From Sclerodactyla briareus (taxonomy: Eukaryota; Echinodermata; Holothuroidea; Dendrochirotida; Sclerodactylidae): a stretch of DNA of 64,000 bases. A program made the position numbers and the translations under genes. Shown piece by piece: positions 47,561 through 58,333 of this stretch. Position 1 is the stretch's first letter; each line of letters opens with the position of its first letter. The stretch lies in the NCBI GenBank assembly GCA_026419785.1, contig JAODTK010003843.1, forward strand, positions 118,477 through 182,476, read 5' to 3'. The notes below the pieces were generated by a model. It had not been told where the DNA came from, searched no databases, and saw only the letters and a program-made list of their open reading frames with translations.

Positions 47561-50048
47561 TCGGTCAGCAGAGGGAAACCCGGGAATTAGACATGTCCAA
47601 ATAGGAAATAAGTCGTCTTAATTGCCCCTCTGGACTGGAAGGCTGGCATGCCACCAGTCAAATCCAATTCACATTCGCCCTTTTTTACTATACAGCTCGG
47701 AGCCTCGGGGTATAGACAGATTCTCTATATAGGTCCATCACTAGAGCATATTTTTGAACTGTCACCACTTTTTGAGAACACAACCGAATATTATTGTTAA
47801 TAAGAATGAGGGAAAAATCTGTAGAGTAATTGTGCTGGTCGGAATGTGTAGTTCCGTCAGTTGTGTTTCAGAAGATGTTTTTGCACACTGTTCATGCAAT
47901 TAAATTAACGTCAAGCAGCCAGTATAGTGGTGGTTACCCCAACGAACTTTGGTTTATTAATATCATATCATTAACTGTAACGACAGAAAAGGCTCATTCA
48001 GTAGTAAGTGAATTTATAGAAGTGACAACAGTGAATGTAATGCCCAAGATGTTGTTTGTTCGTAGCCTATATGTGCACATGCAGGTATAATGTTGTAGAC
48101 CATACATGTATGGGCCCCTGCCGACTTGTATAGGTATTAGAGGTGCGATTAGCCTAGCTGCCCCCGGCTCGTGGCCCAACATTGCCAGTAGCGAAATTCC
48201 AAACAGGGGTGGAGATTGGTAATAATAATTTGGGGGCATGCACTTGCTCGACTACTGAATTTGCCCTTCTGACCGAAGGGGTTATCAGGGGTATGCGGAA
48301 TTTCCACGGGGTCCCAACTTCTAGTTTAGCTGCACGACCTCGCCCAGTGGTTCAACTGAAAGCTACAATACCGACGACGCCTGGTGAGGACTGTCATCAC
48401 CACTGTCTTTAGTCCAGTTGGCGCAACATTTGAAATTATTCTTCGGACGTAACCTTGGAATTCGAGTTGATTGCGACCGGCAACGTCAATGGAGTGGGCC
48501 CCTCAGAAATGATTGGAACTATTTCTCTAAACTGAAAGACTCCCGTTGTTCGGGGCTGAATCTGAATATTGCGCTCCAACCGGGAGGACGGTGAATATAG
48601 CAAAAACGGACCTTGTGTACGCGGTTTCGAAGCCTTCCGATAAGTTCTGCTAATCGATGAGCCAATACAAACAGTATACCAGAGCCTAGTGCGATGTCTG
48701 ATATACGCTGCTGGTAAGAGGAAATTAGGATTACATTAATACTGGTAGACACAAGCTCAAGGAATAAACGAACCGTCCAGTCAGGAAACTTGTCTTCCAG
48801 CTAAAGCTGTATGTTCGGCTTCAGCTTCCAACAATGATCTATTGACTGTGCGACTTGACTTCACTGCAAAAGAAGGCCCCGTCACCACCCATGCCTATTA
48901 GTCCAGTTTGGGCGAACAACATTGACTATTCTTGACGTAACTTGGTAATTCGACGGTTCCCGTAAAATAATAGAAGTTGATTGTGACCGCAACGTCAATT
49001 GGAATGGGCACCCAGGAATAATGGTACTAATTCTCTAAACTGAAATAAGACTCCCATGTCCGGGATGAATATGCTGCTCCAACCGGGCGGAACGTGAATA
49101 TAGCAAACAGATCATTGTGATACGCTAGCTTCCAGACACTCCATAAGTTTTCTACTATACGCTGATGGTATAAAGGAAATTAGGGGTTACTGGTAGTAGG
49201 ACTAAAGCTCAAGGATATTTATAAAACGTCCCGGTCCATTCTGGAAGTTTCTTGCCAGCTCAGTTAACGGGAATCCGATCGTCTGCTATAGTGGCAATAT
49301 AAGAAAAGTGACACCTTGAATTCGCAACCACTCTGAATAGGTCCTTCTTCCAGTCTCTGGAAGAGAAGCGGAACGTTCATCATTAGTACGAGGTAATGCA
49401 AACATTTCCTCCTACCCGCTTCACGCTGAGAGAGAGACATTATTACTCAGCATCGTGGGTCGACTTGTCCTCTTTCCTCTCACTTGCAAAAACCGGTGAC
49501 TATAGAAATGATCCTTAGAAGTAGAGATGTGACACAAAGCTTTCCGAATTATGTTTTAAATCCATCGAGAGAATCGGTGAATCACTCTTCCCAACTCTAC
49601 TTCCAGCTGATACCAACACCAATTATATCCTGTTCATGAAATGTTACTCAACAAGAATCTTGACAACTTATTGGGGAACTGGAAGAGACATTTGAAATCG
49701 CTTATCTTCCATAAGAACCAATTACGGCAATCAACGCACGGCTTACTTTAAAGAATAACACAGCAGTTTGTGGGAGGCGTGGTCATCAGCGGAATCTTCC
49801 ATTTACGCTGGCCTATCCATCGTTCGTTTTTGTGTTTCATAATCAAATTCATTCCGTTGAATGCCTAACGTTCCATTAGAATAGGCACGGCTTAGCTGGG
49901 ACATGGGAATATCCTAAAGCTGTATGTTAGGCTAATGTCTTCCAACAATTTTCTCTATTGACTGTTCGACTTGACTTGCACTTAAAAAAGGGCCTGTCAA
50001 CCCACCCCTCCCTATTAGTCCCATTGTGGCGACAACCATTGACTAGTT

Positions 50049-50056
50049 CTTTGACG
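50049..50056. repeat. Left target-site duplication of the 3.3-kb insertion
   Basis: CTTTGACG directly before the CAGGCGCGGG terminus. The uninterrupted neighbouring copies read CTTTGACGTA or CTTGACGTAA at this place. Confidence 0.8.
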
Positions 50057-50959
50057 CAGGCGCGGGCGGAATTTATTTTGTATTGGGGGGGCTAATGTGT
50101 CTGTTGACTAGCTAAGCGAGCGCCACCATTGGTTGGCTCGAGCGTGCAAATTTTTTGGGGGTTTCCCGGCCTTCTAGATGGCCGGAATCGGAATTTGCCG
50201 AGTGGCCTGTTCTACAAATATCTAGGAGGCATAAATACGGTTCTCATGTGTGAAATTGAATGATATTCACGAACAATCAGCGAAAAAAATGCAATTGAAT
50301 ATAAAATTGTAATACAGTTGAATGAAAATGTCACATCCGTACATGTATTCATTTGATCCAGCCTATATTTACATCTTTAAAAAAACACCCTTTCTTAAGT
50401 ATGCTACGTGTTGACAGGTTGAGATAATGCCCTGTCGTTTTTCCATGAATGTATAGCTATGCCCTTGTGCATATATTTAAGCATATGTTAAACAACACAT
50501 TTGACATTGCAAAATTTGAAGATTGACCAACACAAGGAACTTTCTGACACTGTCGTGGCTGAGGGTGATCCCACCGAACTTTTTTATTTTTTAAATTTGG
50601 TATGCTCAGCTTTTGCTGAAATATACCTACCTACTTACTGTAATTACCTTTTTTTCGAATGGATATTTTTCGTAATAGTTACTTAATTTTACATATTCTT
50701 AACTATCTGAGATGAAGCATGAAGCACAGGCTGAGTAGGAACATGTTATGTCTTGAATTAATTCGAATAGTTTCAGCCTTCGTTAATCCCGTACAATGCA
50801 TATACCAGCGAATAAATAAGGAAATACTACACAACACCAGGGGCGGCGATCTGTGTCAAATATGGGGGGGGGGACATATGAGGCTGCCACTATCTAAGAG
50901 CGGAGCGCCACCATTGGTTGGAAGCGAAGCGTCCAAGCGATTTTTCGTTTGACAGAGCC

Positions 50960-51790
50960 CCCAGATTCAGGAACGGCACCTCCGGGCCATCGGCAGTAAG
51001 TAACACTCCCTAAAATTCCTGACTTTTCGATTTTTTTTTTTTCCAAGAAATAATTTTCAGAAATGATATATCGAGAAATTTTTTGAAGACCTGTTCTATG
51101 AAATTCTCGTTTTAATACCCCCAGTTGCCGGAAACGGTACTTCTGGGGGGCCGTAATTGGCAATTACAACGTCCCAAAATTTCGGTGAATAGCAAAGATT
51201 ATATTCAAGAAATGTTCTTGAGGAACTGTCGGAGGTTTTATCTCCTTACAATTCGGGCCACCATCAGTGGGCTCGTAGAGTACAAGGAAATTTTGAGCAT
51301 TACGAAACCCCCCAGATTGCCGGAAACGGAACTTCCCGCCGGGTCTTAGTGAGAAGTCATTAGCACCAAAACACCCTGGAATTGAACAAAAATTTCCGGA
51401 ATTTATATCTCAAGAAAGGCTCTTGCAGCACTGAATCTATGTTCATATCACTACATCTCGCCCCATCAGTGGACGCGAGGGTCAAGGAAATTCGAGGCGT
51501 ACACCCCCCCCCCCCCCCCCAGTTGCCGGAAACGCGACTTCCCGGGTGTTATGACAGTTAGCACAAAATCCCTGAAATGACAATAAATTTCCAGAAATTT
51601 ATTTATCTCAATAAACGCTCTTGAAGAAACTGATCTATGCTAATTTATCACAATTCGCGCCACCAACAGTCTTACATACCCCCCTCCCCGAACCGATTGT
51701 CATAGAGCGACACTTCCCGGGGCTTATGGCAGTAAGCAGCATCACGGAAATTGACAATAAATTTCCTAAAACTTATCGATGTTAATCTTA
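50960..51790. repeat. Minisatellite, ~200-bp unit, four to five copies
   Basis: CCCCCAG-TTGCCGGAAACG-ACTTC recurs near 50960 (decayed), 51118, 51310, 51522 and 51690. Each is followed by GTAAG-AGCACCAAAAT-CC, AAATTTCC-GAATTTATATCTC, AAGAAA-GCTCTTGA-GAACTG and ATTCG-GCCACCA. A C run of 18 nt at 51505 precedes one unit. Confidence 0.75.
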
Positions 51791-52680
51791 CATTTCTTCA
51801 TCGTGGGTTCCATTCCGACATAGCCCTAGTTAGAAATCTTCCATCGAGGTCCTTTCCCAATTGGAATGGAAGTTGCCCGCATCTTAAGATTTGCTTGACC
51901 ATCACTTTCATGGAAATGTATTCATATTTCTCGGCATTTGATAAAAATGACTTGAAAACCAGTCAGCAGTAATATTCGGTCATTTTTCAAGATTTGTTCC
52001 TTCAAAATTTGTGTCCAAAAATTGTCGTGTCCTCCAAATCGTTCGTCGTCGCCCGCATCGCGCCTTTTATGTGCCATACGTCTATCACGTAAGCCTCCAT
52101 AGTGATGTGCACGATCTGTACTGCCCCTGTTGTTTTCGTTGCATATGCCTATAGCTTTCATCTTCCTATTCAGAAAGCACAAGCACGAGCCATGCATGCC
52201 GCTGCAACATAAAGGATCAGAATTAGACTAAACTCTATCTATTGGTTGTGTGGCAGACATGCAGTAGTGTTAAGAATGGCATTTTAGGTTCCAGCATCGT
52301 TGTAATTCGGGAGAGGGATGCACACATGAACCATGTCCCAACCAAATTTTTTCCTTGTGGCCTACCCATATGTTCACCACCTGGAGATTGCACGTATGAG
52401 AAAGTTCATATTTGAATTAGATCTGACAAGTTTATTGTATACATTGGCCACTGTATTATACATGTAGATGGAAAAACAGTAATACATACAAACACAGCGC
52501 GCGCAGCGCTAAATTTTTTTTGGCCTTTCGTATGTCCAACATAAAATTTGAGCAATCTGATAAGAAATTGATAGACCCTTATTTTATGGCAGTACTGTAC
52601 TACGATTCAGAGTTTTTCACCAGTCCGCAAAAAATGGGGTGGGGACATTGTATTATGTCCCCCCCACCAAATTATTGGGG

Positions 52681-52727
52681 GGACATGTCCCCCCTCCCCC
52701 CCTCCCCCCCCCCCCCCCCCCCCCCCC
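52681..52727. repeat. C-rich homopolymer tract
   Basis: Nearly pure C, interrupted by T at two places, next to the right end of the nested element. The length is likely unreliable. Confidence 0.95.
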
Positions 52728-53360
52728 GTGACTCGCCGCCCATTGTACCACCACTAGTGTTTATAATGCGTAGCCTATCTATACACCGAAGTGTCCATTG
52801 TTAATTCATTACTTAATGCCATCTGACTGAGGTCACTTCGTAGTAAGTAATGGCGCTACGTCCTGAAAGCATCGCAACCTCGATTGAATTTGTTTTGAAT
52901 GGGTTGCCTGGAGCAAGATTACCAAGGCCTATGGTAAATAATTTGGCATATTAGCTTTAGTGTGTAACGGCTACATGACGGTGCATTGGGTGAGGAATGC
53001 AGAATAGTGAATATGTCAAACCGATGCGACGCGCAGTACAGGCCTTCTGCCACTAGTATCCCATTACGGTCATTATGGGGACCGCACAGATGCAATACGG
53101 AAGATGACTATATGCTATATTAGCCTCCAATGGTAATATGATTGATTATCACTATTCACGGAGTATTCCTCGAAATGTTGAAATATTAATTTAAACAATC
53201 GCGATAGCAATTAAAATACATCTTGAATGTTTTCTTGAAAAAAACACTCTGCAATATTTGGGGGGGGGGGCTAACAAGCGTTTGCCCCCTCATTTTTTTC
53301 AATGGGGGGAGGGGGGGGGGCTGAGCACGCCCAAGCCCCCGGTTCCGCCCGCGTCCACTG

Positions 53361-53369
53361 CTTTTGACG
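53361..53369. repeat. Right target-site duplication of the 3.3-kb insertion
   Basis: CTTTTGACG, immediately after the CACTG terminus. It continues into TAACCTTGGTA as in the intact copies of the tandem unit. Confidence 0.8.
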
Positions 53370-55070
53370 TAACCTTGGTAGTCGACTGTTCCCCCCGTCA
53401 AATAATAGAAGTTGATTATGACCGGCAACGTCAATGGAATGGGCCCCTCAGGAATGATTGGTACTAATTTCTCTAACATGAACCACACCACTGTGTCCGG
53501 CTTAATATGCTGCTGCTCTCAACCGGGAGGAGGACGTGATACTTGGAATATCGTGATCGCAGTTTCCAAGGCACTCCAATAATTCTCTACTTATACGCTG
53601 CTGTAAGAGGCAATTAGGGTACTGGTAGGACTACAACAGCTAAAGGATAAACGTCCTCGGTCCCCATATCAGGAAACGTTTCTGCCTTCTTTAGCCATTA
53701 ACTGGCATCCGACGTTCTGCTATTTGCATGATAAGAAAAGTGACAACCTTAATCCACCCACTCTGAATCTGTCTCTCTCCTCCAAGTCTCCGAAGAGAAG
53801 CTGAACGTTCATCAATGGTACGAGTAGATGCCAAAATTCTCCTCCCACGCGCTTCACGCTCAGATAGAGACATTTACTCATCACCGTGGTGGCACCTTCA
53901 CTCATTGCATCTCACGCTCAAAAAACCACAAGCGACTATAGAATGATCCTTAGAAGTTATACGATGTGGACGACAAAGCTCCGAATTATGTTTAAAATAC
54001 ATCGAAGACTCGGTGACCCACTCATTGGCACTATACTTTCCGCCTGTCCACACACAATTAGTAATCCTGTTCATGAAATTGTTTACACAAGAATATGTGG
54101 ACCAATATTGGGGAACTGGAGAAACATTTGAAATCGATATTCTTCCATAGAAACAATTAACGGCAATCAGTCACACGGCTTACTTTAAAAGATCCACAGC
54201 AGTTTGTGGGAGGCTGGTTCATCATCGTCATATTCCATTTACGCTGGTCTACTCACTCGTTCGTTTTTGTGTTTCATAATCAAATTTCATTCTTTGAATG
54301 CTCTTAACGTTTCCATTATGGCACGCGTACTGGGACATGGGAATATCCTAAAGCTGTATGTTAGGCTAATGTCTTCCCCCAATTTTTCGATTGAAACTGT
54401 GCGACTTGACTGCACTTAAAAGAAGGACTGTCACCACCACCTGCCTATTAGTCAGTTGGGCGACAACATTAACATAATCCTTTGACGTACCTTGGTATTC
54501 GCCTGTTCCCTAAAATGATAGAAGTTGACTTGGGACCGGCAACTCAATGGATCTGCCCCTCATGAATATTGGTACTTTTTCTTTTCCCTTTCCTCCAAAC
54601 TTGGAAGACTCCCATGTTCCGGGCTGAATAGCTGCCCACCCGGGAGGACGTGACTATAGCAAACGCGGATCATCTTGATACGCAGTTTCGCAAACACCTC
54701 CAAATAATTCTCTACTAGATACGCTGCTGGTAAGAGGCAATTGGGGTAGTGGTAGGACTACAGCTAAGGGATAAACGTCCCGGTCCATTTCCGGAACGTT
54801 TCTTTCTTCTCACTCAGTTAACTGGAACCGACGTTTCTGCTTTTGCCTGATAAAAAAGTAACCTTAAATCGCACCACTCTGATTTCCTCCTCTCCGCTAT
54901 TCTCCGCAGAGATGCGAACGTTCATCAATGGTCGAGGTAATGCAAAACATTTCCTCCTACCCGCTTCACGCTCAGAGAAGACATTTACACTCTCCATATT
55001 GTGGTGCAACTTCTCTCATCCTCATCTCACGCGCAAAAACACAGCGACTATAGAAATATGATCCTGAGTG

Positions 55071-56690
55071 ATAAGTTGGGATGCCATGTGGTCATTATTT
55101 TGGCAGAAATTGAATTTCTTGCTCAATACTCCACATTACGGCTCAAAAATGGTCATTTTTCACACCTAAATTCCGTCCCGTCGCAATTTTTAATTAACTC
55201 TATTTAGCATGCAGTTTGTGAAAAATTGTTCTGGATTTGTAAACATTGTCAAATCACTAATACATGTACTGAACAACCATTTCATCGTTTTTTTTCATTA
55301 TTCTTTTTTGATGTTATCACTGGGCACTTTGATTTTTCATGCGAAAACAAATTCTCTTCGACGGGTAGGGCTGAACGGTTTTCACTCACCTTTAGGAGAA
55401 ACCGATCTGATTTAGGTTTTTGTTTTTTGTCATCAACTACACGTCAACAATATTAGTTTCAAATTCATTACTTATCCGATTCCATCCTTCTTATATTTGC
55501 ATGCATATGTGTGGGCTCCCGCGCAGGAAACAGAATATTATATGCCAGCTTTCAAAATGGATTCGGATTTCCGATACTCTTTTCAATACCACGTCTGAAA
55601 ATATTTTCCGTTGGCATGCCAGCGCAGCACAGACTACTGCATGCTCGTTTGCGAGTGTATACACCGTCGCAAAACACCATGCAGTGTTTGTACACCTGCA
55701 AGTGGCGTTACTTCCGTCACATCAACATTCGATCATCTCTCCGCACACTGTTAACATCAATGGGGTTTTTGCATTTATTGGATAGAAGATCTCTTGAATT
55801 AGCTTATAATTGTTTTTTTTAAATCTTCAACGCACCCAACAACTCGATAAAATACCCAAACATTGAAGTTTTGAAATGGTGAGCTAAACGTACGATTAGC
55901 AGCGCAGATGCAGGCTTGATTAACCGGTACCACATTATATGTGAAAAAATCAATGCTTAAAATTGGCAAAGAGGTACAAGAATATTTCAATTTACCAAAT
56001 ATTTGGCTCGAAGTTCCTATTAGCTTTAGAACATCATCTGTTGACTTGATTATCTGGAAAACGTCAGGATTCGCGTCAATTTCCGAAAGAACTGCTCGAT
56101 TGCGCAATATTTTTAAACCGTTCTTATTTTGCAGAGAATCAATAACCTAAACCTGCGTGGTATCACAAAATATACATTTCACAGTGTTGTTATTTAGTGT
56201 GTTTCCCTATATACCTCTGCCCTGGACTCAACTAAGGGGTCAACTAAAGTTCACATATAGCCTAGTTGTGTGACGGCTGAATGAACGATCGTTTTGTGCT
56301 TTTTTTTTTTAAAAATCGTGGAGGCGGTTTGCGGGTGGGGGGGGGGGGGGGGGGTTGGGTGGGGGGAGGTCCAGCACATGTGGAAGTTGCAAGACATTTT
56401 TGCTTGAAACTGTTGTGATATTCTAAATTTGTGTTCATCAGTACCCAGTGTTCCATTTTGAGCGGTAAATGTTGCATTTTCCGCCGCCCATGTATTCCGA
56501 TACGCGATGTCGTTTACAACTAGCGTTGATCAACACGCCAGCATTTCCGTTAGTGCGTATAACGGTTTTTCGGTGTTCCGATTTTTCGGTTCACCGGTTA
56601 TGCCAAATTTTCGAAACCGATCACAGATGCGGAACAGAACCCCGGTTTTTTATTTGGTACACCGTTTAACCGTGCAGCCTTAGCGACAGG
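55071..56690. other. Unannotated DNA with unrecognised open frames
   Basis: The minus strand 55799-56107 has a 102-residue frame with ordinary amino-acid composition, beginning near RNRAVLSEIDANPDVFQ. The plus strand has overlapping frames at 55420-55822. I recognise no family in any of them and cannot tell exon from chance. A G run lies at 56336-56354. Confidence 0.3.
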
Positions 56691-57239
56691 GATCAAATTC
56701 TCTTGTGACGGGACGGAATTCTCCTGCGACGGACGGGGGTTTCCTTGTGCTAAAGGATGGAATCCTGTGTGACGGATGAAAGTGTGCCAAATACTTTCCT
56801 CGTCCTATTAAATTTTGAATTGATAATTGAGATTAACTGCTGTCTAAACTTAATGAAGGGTTACCAGCTCTTGCATGGGCTACTAGGGCAGTTAGGTAAA
56901 GCACTTACTGTAGCTATTTTAGGTCGTAACTACCCCTGCTTTTTGATTAAGTGTCATATTATTTTTTGACATGGTATTTTAGTGTTGGTTTCATTGTGCT
57001 GGGTGATGATTTTAAATTGCGAAATATGGTTAATGTTGGCATATCTGCAACTTGTTCCATAGCTGTGGAGTATTGTTCAATTTCATATTAATTCATGTAA
57101 TTTTTTTGAGACTATAAGCATTAATCTATGAATGGTAGATATCCTCCAGGTGTTCACATATGTGTGATATAAAAGTTGCTAATGGCAACTGTTGGAAGGT
57201 ACAAAAAATTGCCTTATATCATTTACGAAAAATCTTTGG

Positions 57240-57420
57240 CTTAGCAGGTCCTTCTGCACTGTTGCTAATCGAATCTGAAAATGATTAGCACCTCGTAGTT
57301 CTGGGGCAGCAACTTGCGATACAAACCTGGCAATTCGCCCTTGACTACATACATGTGCATAAAAGCAAGCCTAATTTAATTAAACCAGAATTGCATTGTA
57401 TAATTTTTATAAATAGCTGT
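57240..57420. repeat. Direct-repeat copy A (uninterrupted)
   Basis: Contains CTTCTGCA-CT, GCTAATC, AATCTGAAAATGAT-AGCACCT, TTCTGGGGCAGCAACTTG, ACCTGGCAATTC. The same order is found at 58060-58310, where a 99-bp element interrupts GGGGCA-CAAC. This copy is the empty site. Confidence 0.85.
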
Positions 57421-57924
57421 AATACAGTAATAGCTCAGTTGAGACAGTTTAAGGAAATCCATAGCATGCAATCTACTGCAATACCAAAGCAATGACAAAT
57501 CCGTCCCGTCGCGTTCTGTCAATCCGCAGGTACCATTTTTATAGACGCATAATCTATATGAAGCTCATGCAGCAGATTTGGTTTTCAGCAGTCTAAAGGA
57601 CCGTTGTTTACATACATGTTGACTGATCTCATTTGAGATTATTTCTTTCTCCTATCTTTGAAGGAATCAGTAAAATCTGCTGACATTTAAATGCCCTTAT
57701 TCCCTCATTTCCGTCCCGTCGTGTGAATAAAAGTTACCATGGCAACATGTTTGTCAAAATATTATTTTCTTTTATTAAATGGTAAGTCCAGGATAACTAT
57801 TTCATAAATAATAAGTATTTCGCATTACTGAAACATATCCAGTAAGGCAGGGAAAAGGTTCATCTGTACATTATATGTGACGATAGCAAAGTTTAAATAC
57901 ACTGAGCAAAACCAGTAGTTGTCG

Positions 57925-57953
57925 ATGCTTCTCGACCTTTTTGGCTAAGAACA
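57925..57953 (+). pseudogene. U2 snRNA 5'-end-like fragment
   Basis: ATGCTTCTCGACCTTTTTGG then CTAAGAACA aligns with the conserved 5' end of U2 (ATCGCTTCTCGGCCTTTTGG, CTAAGATCA) with about four differences including two single-base indels. This is the most conserved stretch of U2 across eukaryotes. Similarity stops after ~29 nt: the branch-point recognition and Sm-site regions are absent, so it is not a functional gene. It may be the head of a U2-derived SINE or a truncated retrocopy. Confidence 0.5.
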
Positions 57954-58059
57954 TTCCTATATTGATTTTTACAATTTTTCTTGAACAGACTCCCGTCCAT
58001 TCGTGTCATATGGAGAAGAGCGTGAAAAGAGAGAAGTTATGACAGGGTCCGTCACGGTA

Positions 58060-58310
58060 CCCTTCTGCAACTTTTGGCTAATCAATCTGAAAATGATGTA
58101 GCACCTAGTAATTCTGGGGCATCAACCAGTGGCGTAGCTACGGGGGAGCGTGGGGCGTACGCCGCCCCCATGAAATTCCGCGCCCCCCCATCGCCCCCCA
58201 CTGGAAAAATCCTGGCTACGCATTGGCAGCAACTTGGCGATCCACCCCGGCAATTCCATCCCTGCTCATACTGTTATAACAAAAACCTATTTTAAATAAA
58301 CATGAATGGA
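58060..58310. repeat. Direct-repeat copy B (interrupted by a MITE)
   Basis: Diverged duplicate of 57240-57420, with identical word order. The inserted 99 bp at 58127-58225 is absent from copy A. Confidence 0.85.
58127..58225. mobile_element. 99-bp hAT-like MITE with 8-bp target-site duplication
   Basis: The left terminus is CAGTGGCGTAGCTACGG. The right terminus in reverse complement is CAATGCGTAGCCAGGAT. Flanks are GCATCAAC (58119-58126) and GCAGCAAC (58226-58233), matching at 7 of 8 positions. The paralogous empty site at 57306-57313 has a single GCAGCAAC. Inverted CA-TG-CGTAGC ends plus an 8-bp duplication fit a hAT-type MITE. The inside is GC-rich with C runs and encodes nothing. Confidence 0.85.
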
Positions 58311-58333
58311 ACAGACAAGTCCGACAATTTTCG

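Larger units (their letters stand above)
44491..48390. other. Unannotated DNA; TAGGCC-rich and partly CpG-rich
   Basis: From 45.58 to 46.18 kb the words TAGGCCT, GCCTAGGC and CCTAGGC recur, and 45.98-46.65 kb is relatively CpG-rich with a perfect hairpin at 46400-46425. There are several short open frames: + strand at 44713-44907, - strand 45880-46197 with a Lys/Arg-rich end, and + strand 48182-48412. None is recognisable, and I do not call them genes. Confidence 0.4.
50841..52744. mobile_element. Nested inverted-end element inside the 3.3-kb insertion
   Basis: The left end CAGGGGCGGCGATCTGTG is followed by a G run. The right end has a long C run followed by GTGACTCGCCGCCCATTG, which in reverse complement begins CAATGGGCGGCGAGTCAC. 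The similar terminal structure (CA...GGGCGGCGA then G tract) suggests a related hAT-like family. A clean target-site duplication was not resolved, so the exact boundaries are provisional. Confidence 0.5.
50057..53360. mobile_element. hAT-like DNA transposon insertion, 3304 bp, with nested repeats
   Basis: The left terminus is CAGGCGCGGGCGGAA. The right terminus read in reverse complement is CAGTGGACGCGGGCGGAA. It is flanked by CTTTGACG (50049-50056) and CTTTTGACG (53361-53369), an 8-bp duplication apart from one T. Ends starting with CA(G) plus an 8-bp duplication are typical of the hAT superfamily. Both ends carry G/C runs next to the termini. No transposase with a recognisable hAT dimerisation domain was found, so the element is non-autonomous or gutted. 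Part of its length is a second element and a minisatellite. Confidence 0.8.
48391..55070. repeat. Tandem array of a ~1.12-kb unit, one copy split by a transposon
   Basis: The junction word CTATTAGTCC and its variants occur at ~48407, 48895, 50012 and 54445. The copy 48895-50011 is 1117 bp. The copy 50012-54444 is 1120 bp after removing a 3304-bp insertion and its duplicated target. The copy 48407-48894 has lost ~630 bp internally, and the last copy (54445 to ~55070) is truncated. Shared words include GACCGGCAACGTCAATGGA, GGGCCCCTCAGGAATGATTG, AACCGGGAGGA, GGGACATGGGAATATCCTAA and AGCTGTATGTTAGGCTAATG. Copies differ by many one-base indels, and no reading frame is conserved. Weak similarity at 59440-59570 may be a stray fragment. 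Confidence 0.9.
56705..58057. repeat. Second cluster of GTGACGGACGGGAC-type motifs, in both orientations
   Basis: Plus-oriented forms GTGACGGGACGG (56705), GCGACGGACGGGG (56726) and GTGTGACGGATG (56767) are followed by reverse-oriented CCGTCCCGTCGC (57501), CCGTCCCGTCGTG (57711) and GTCCGTCACGG (58047). A further reverse copy lies at 55172. Opposite orientation at the two ends suggests the subterminal repeats of an element spanning ~56.7-58.06 kb. Confidence 0.55.
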
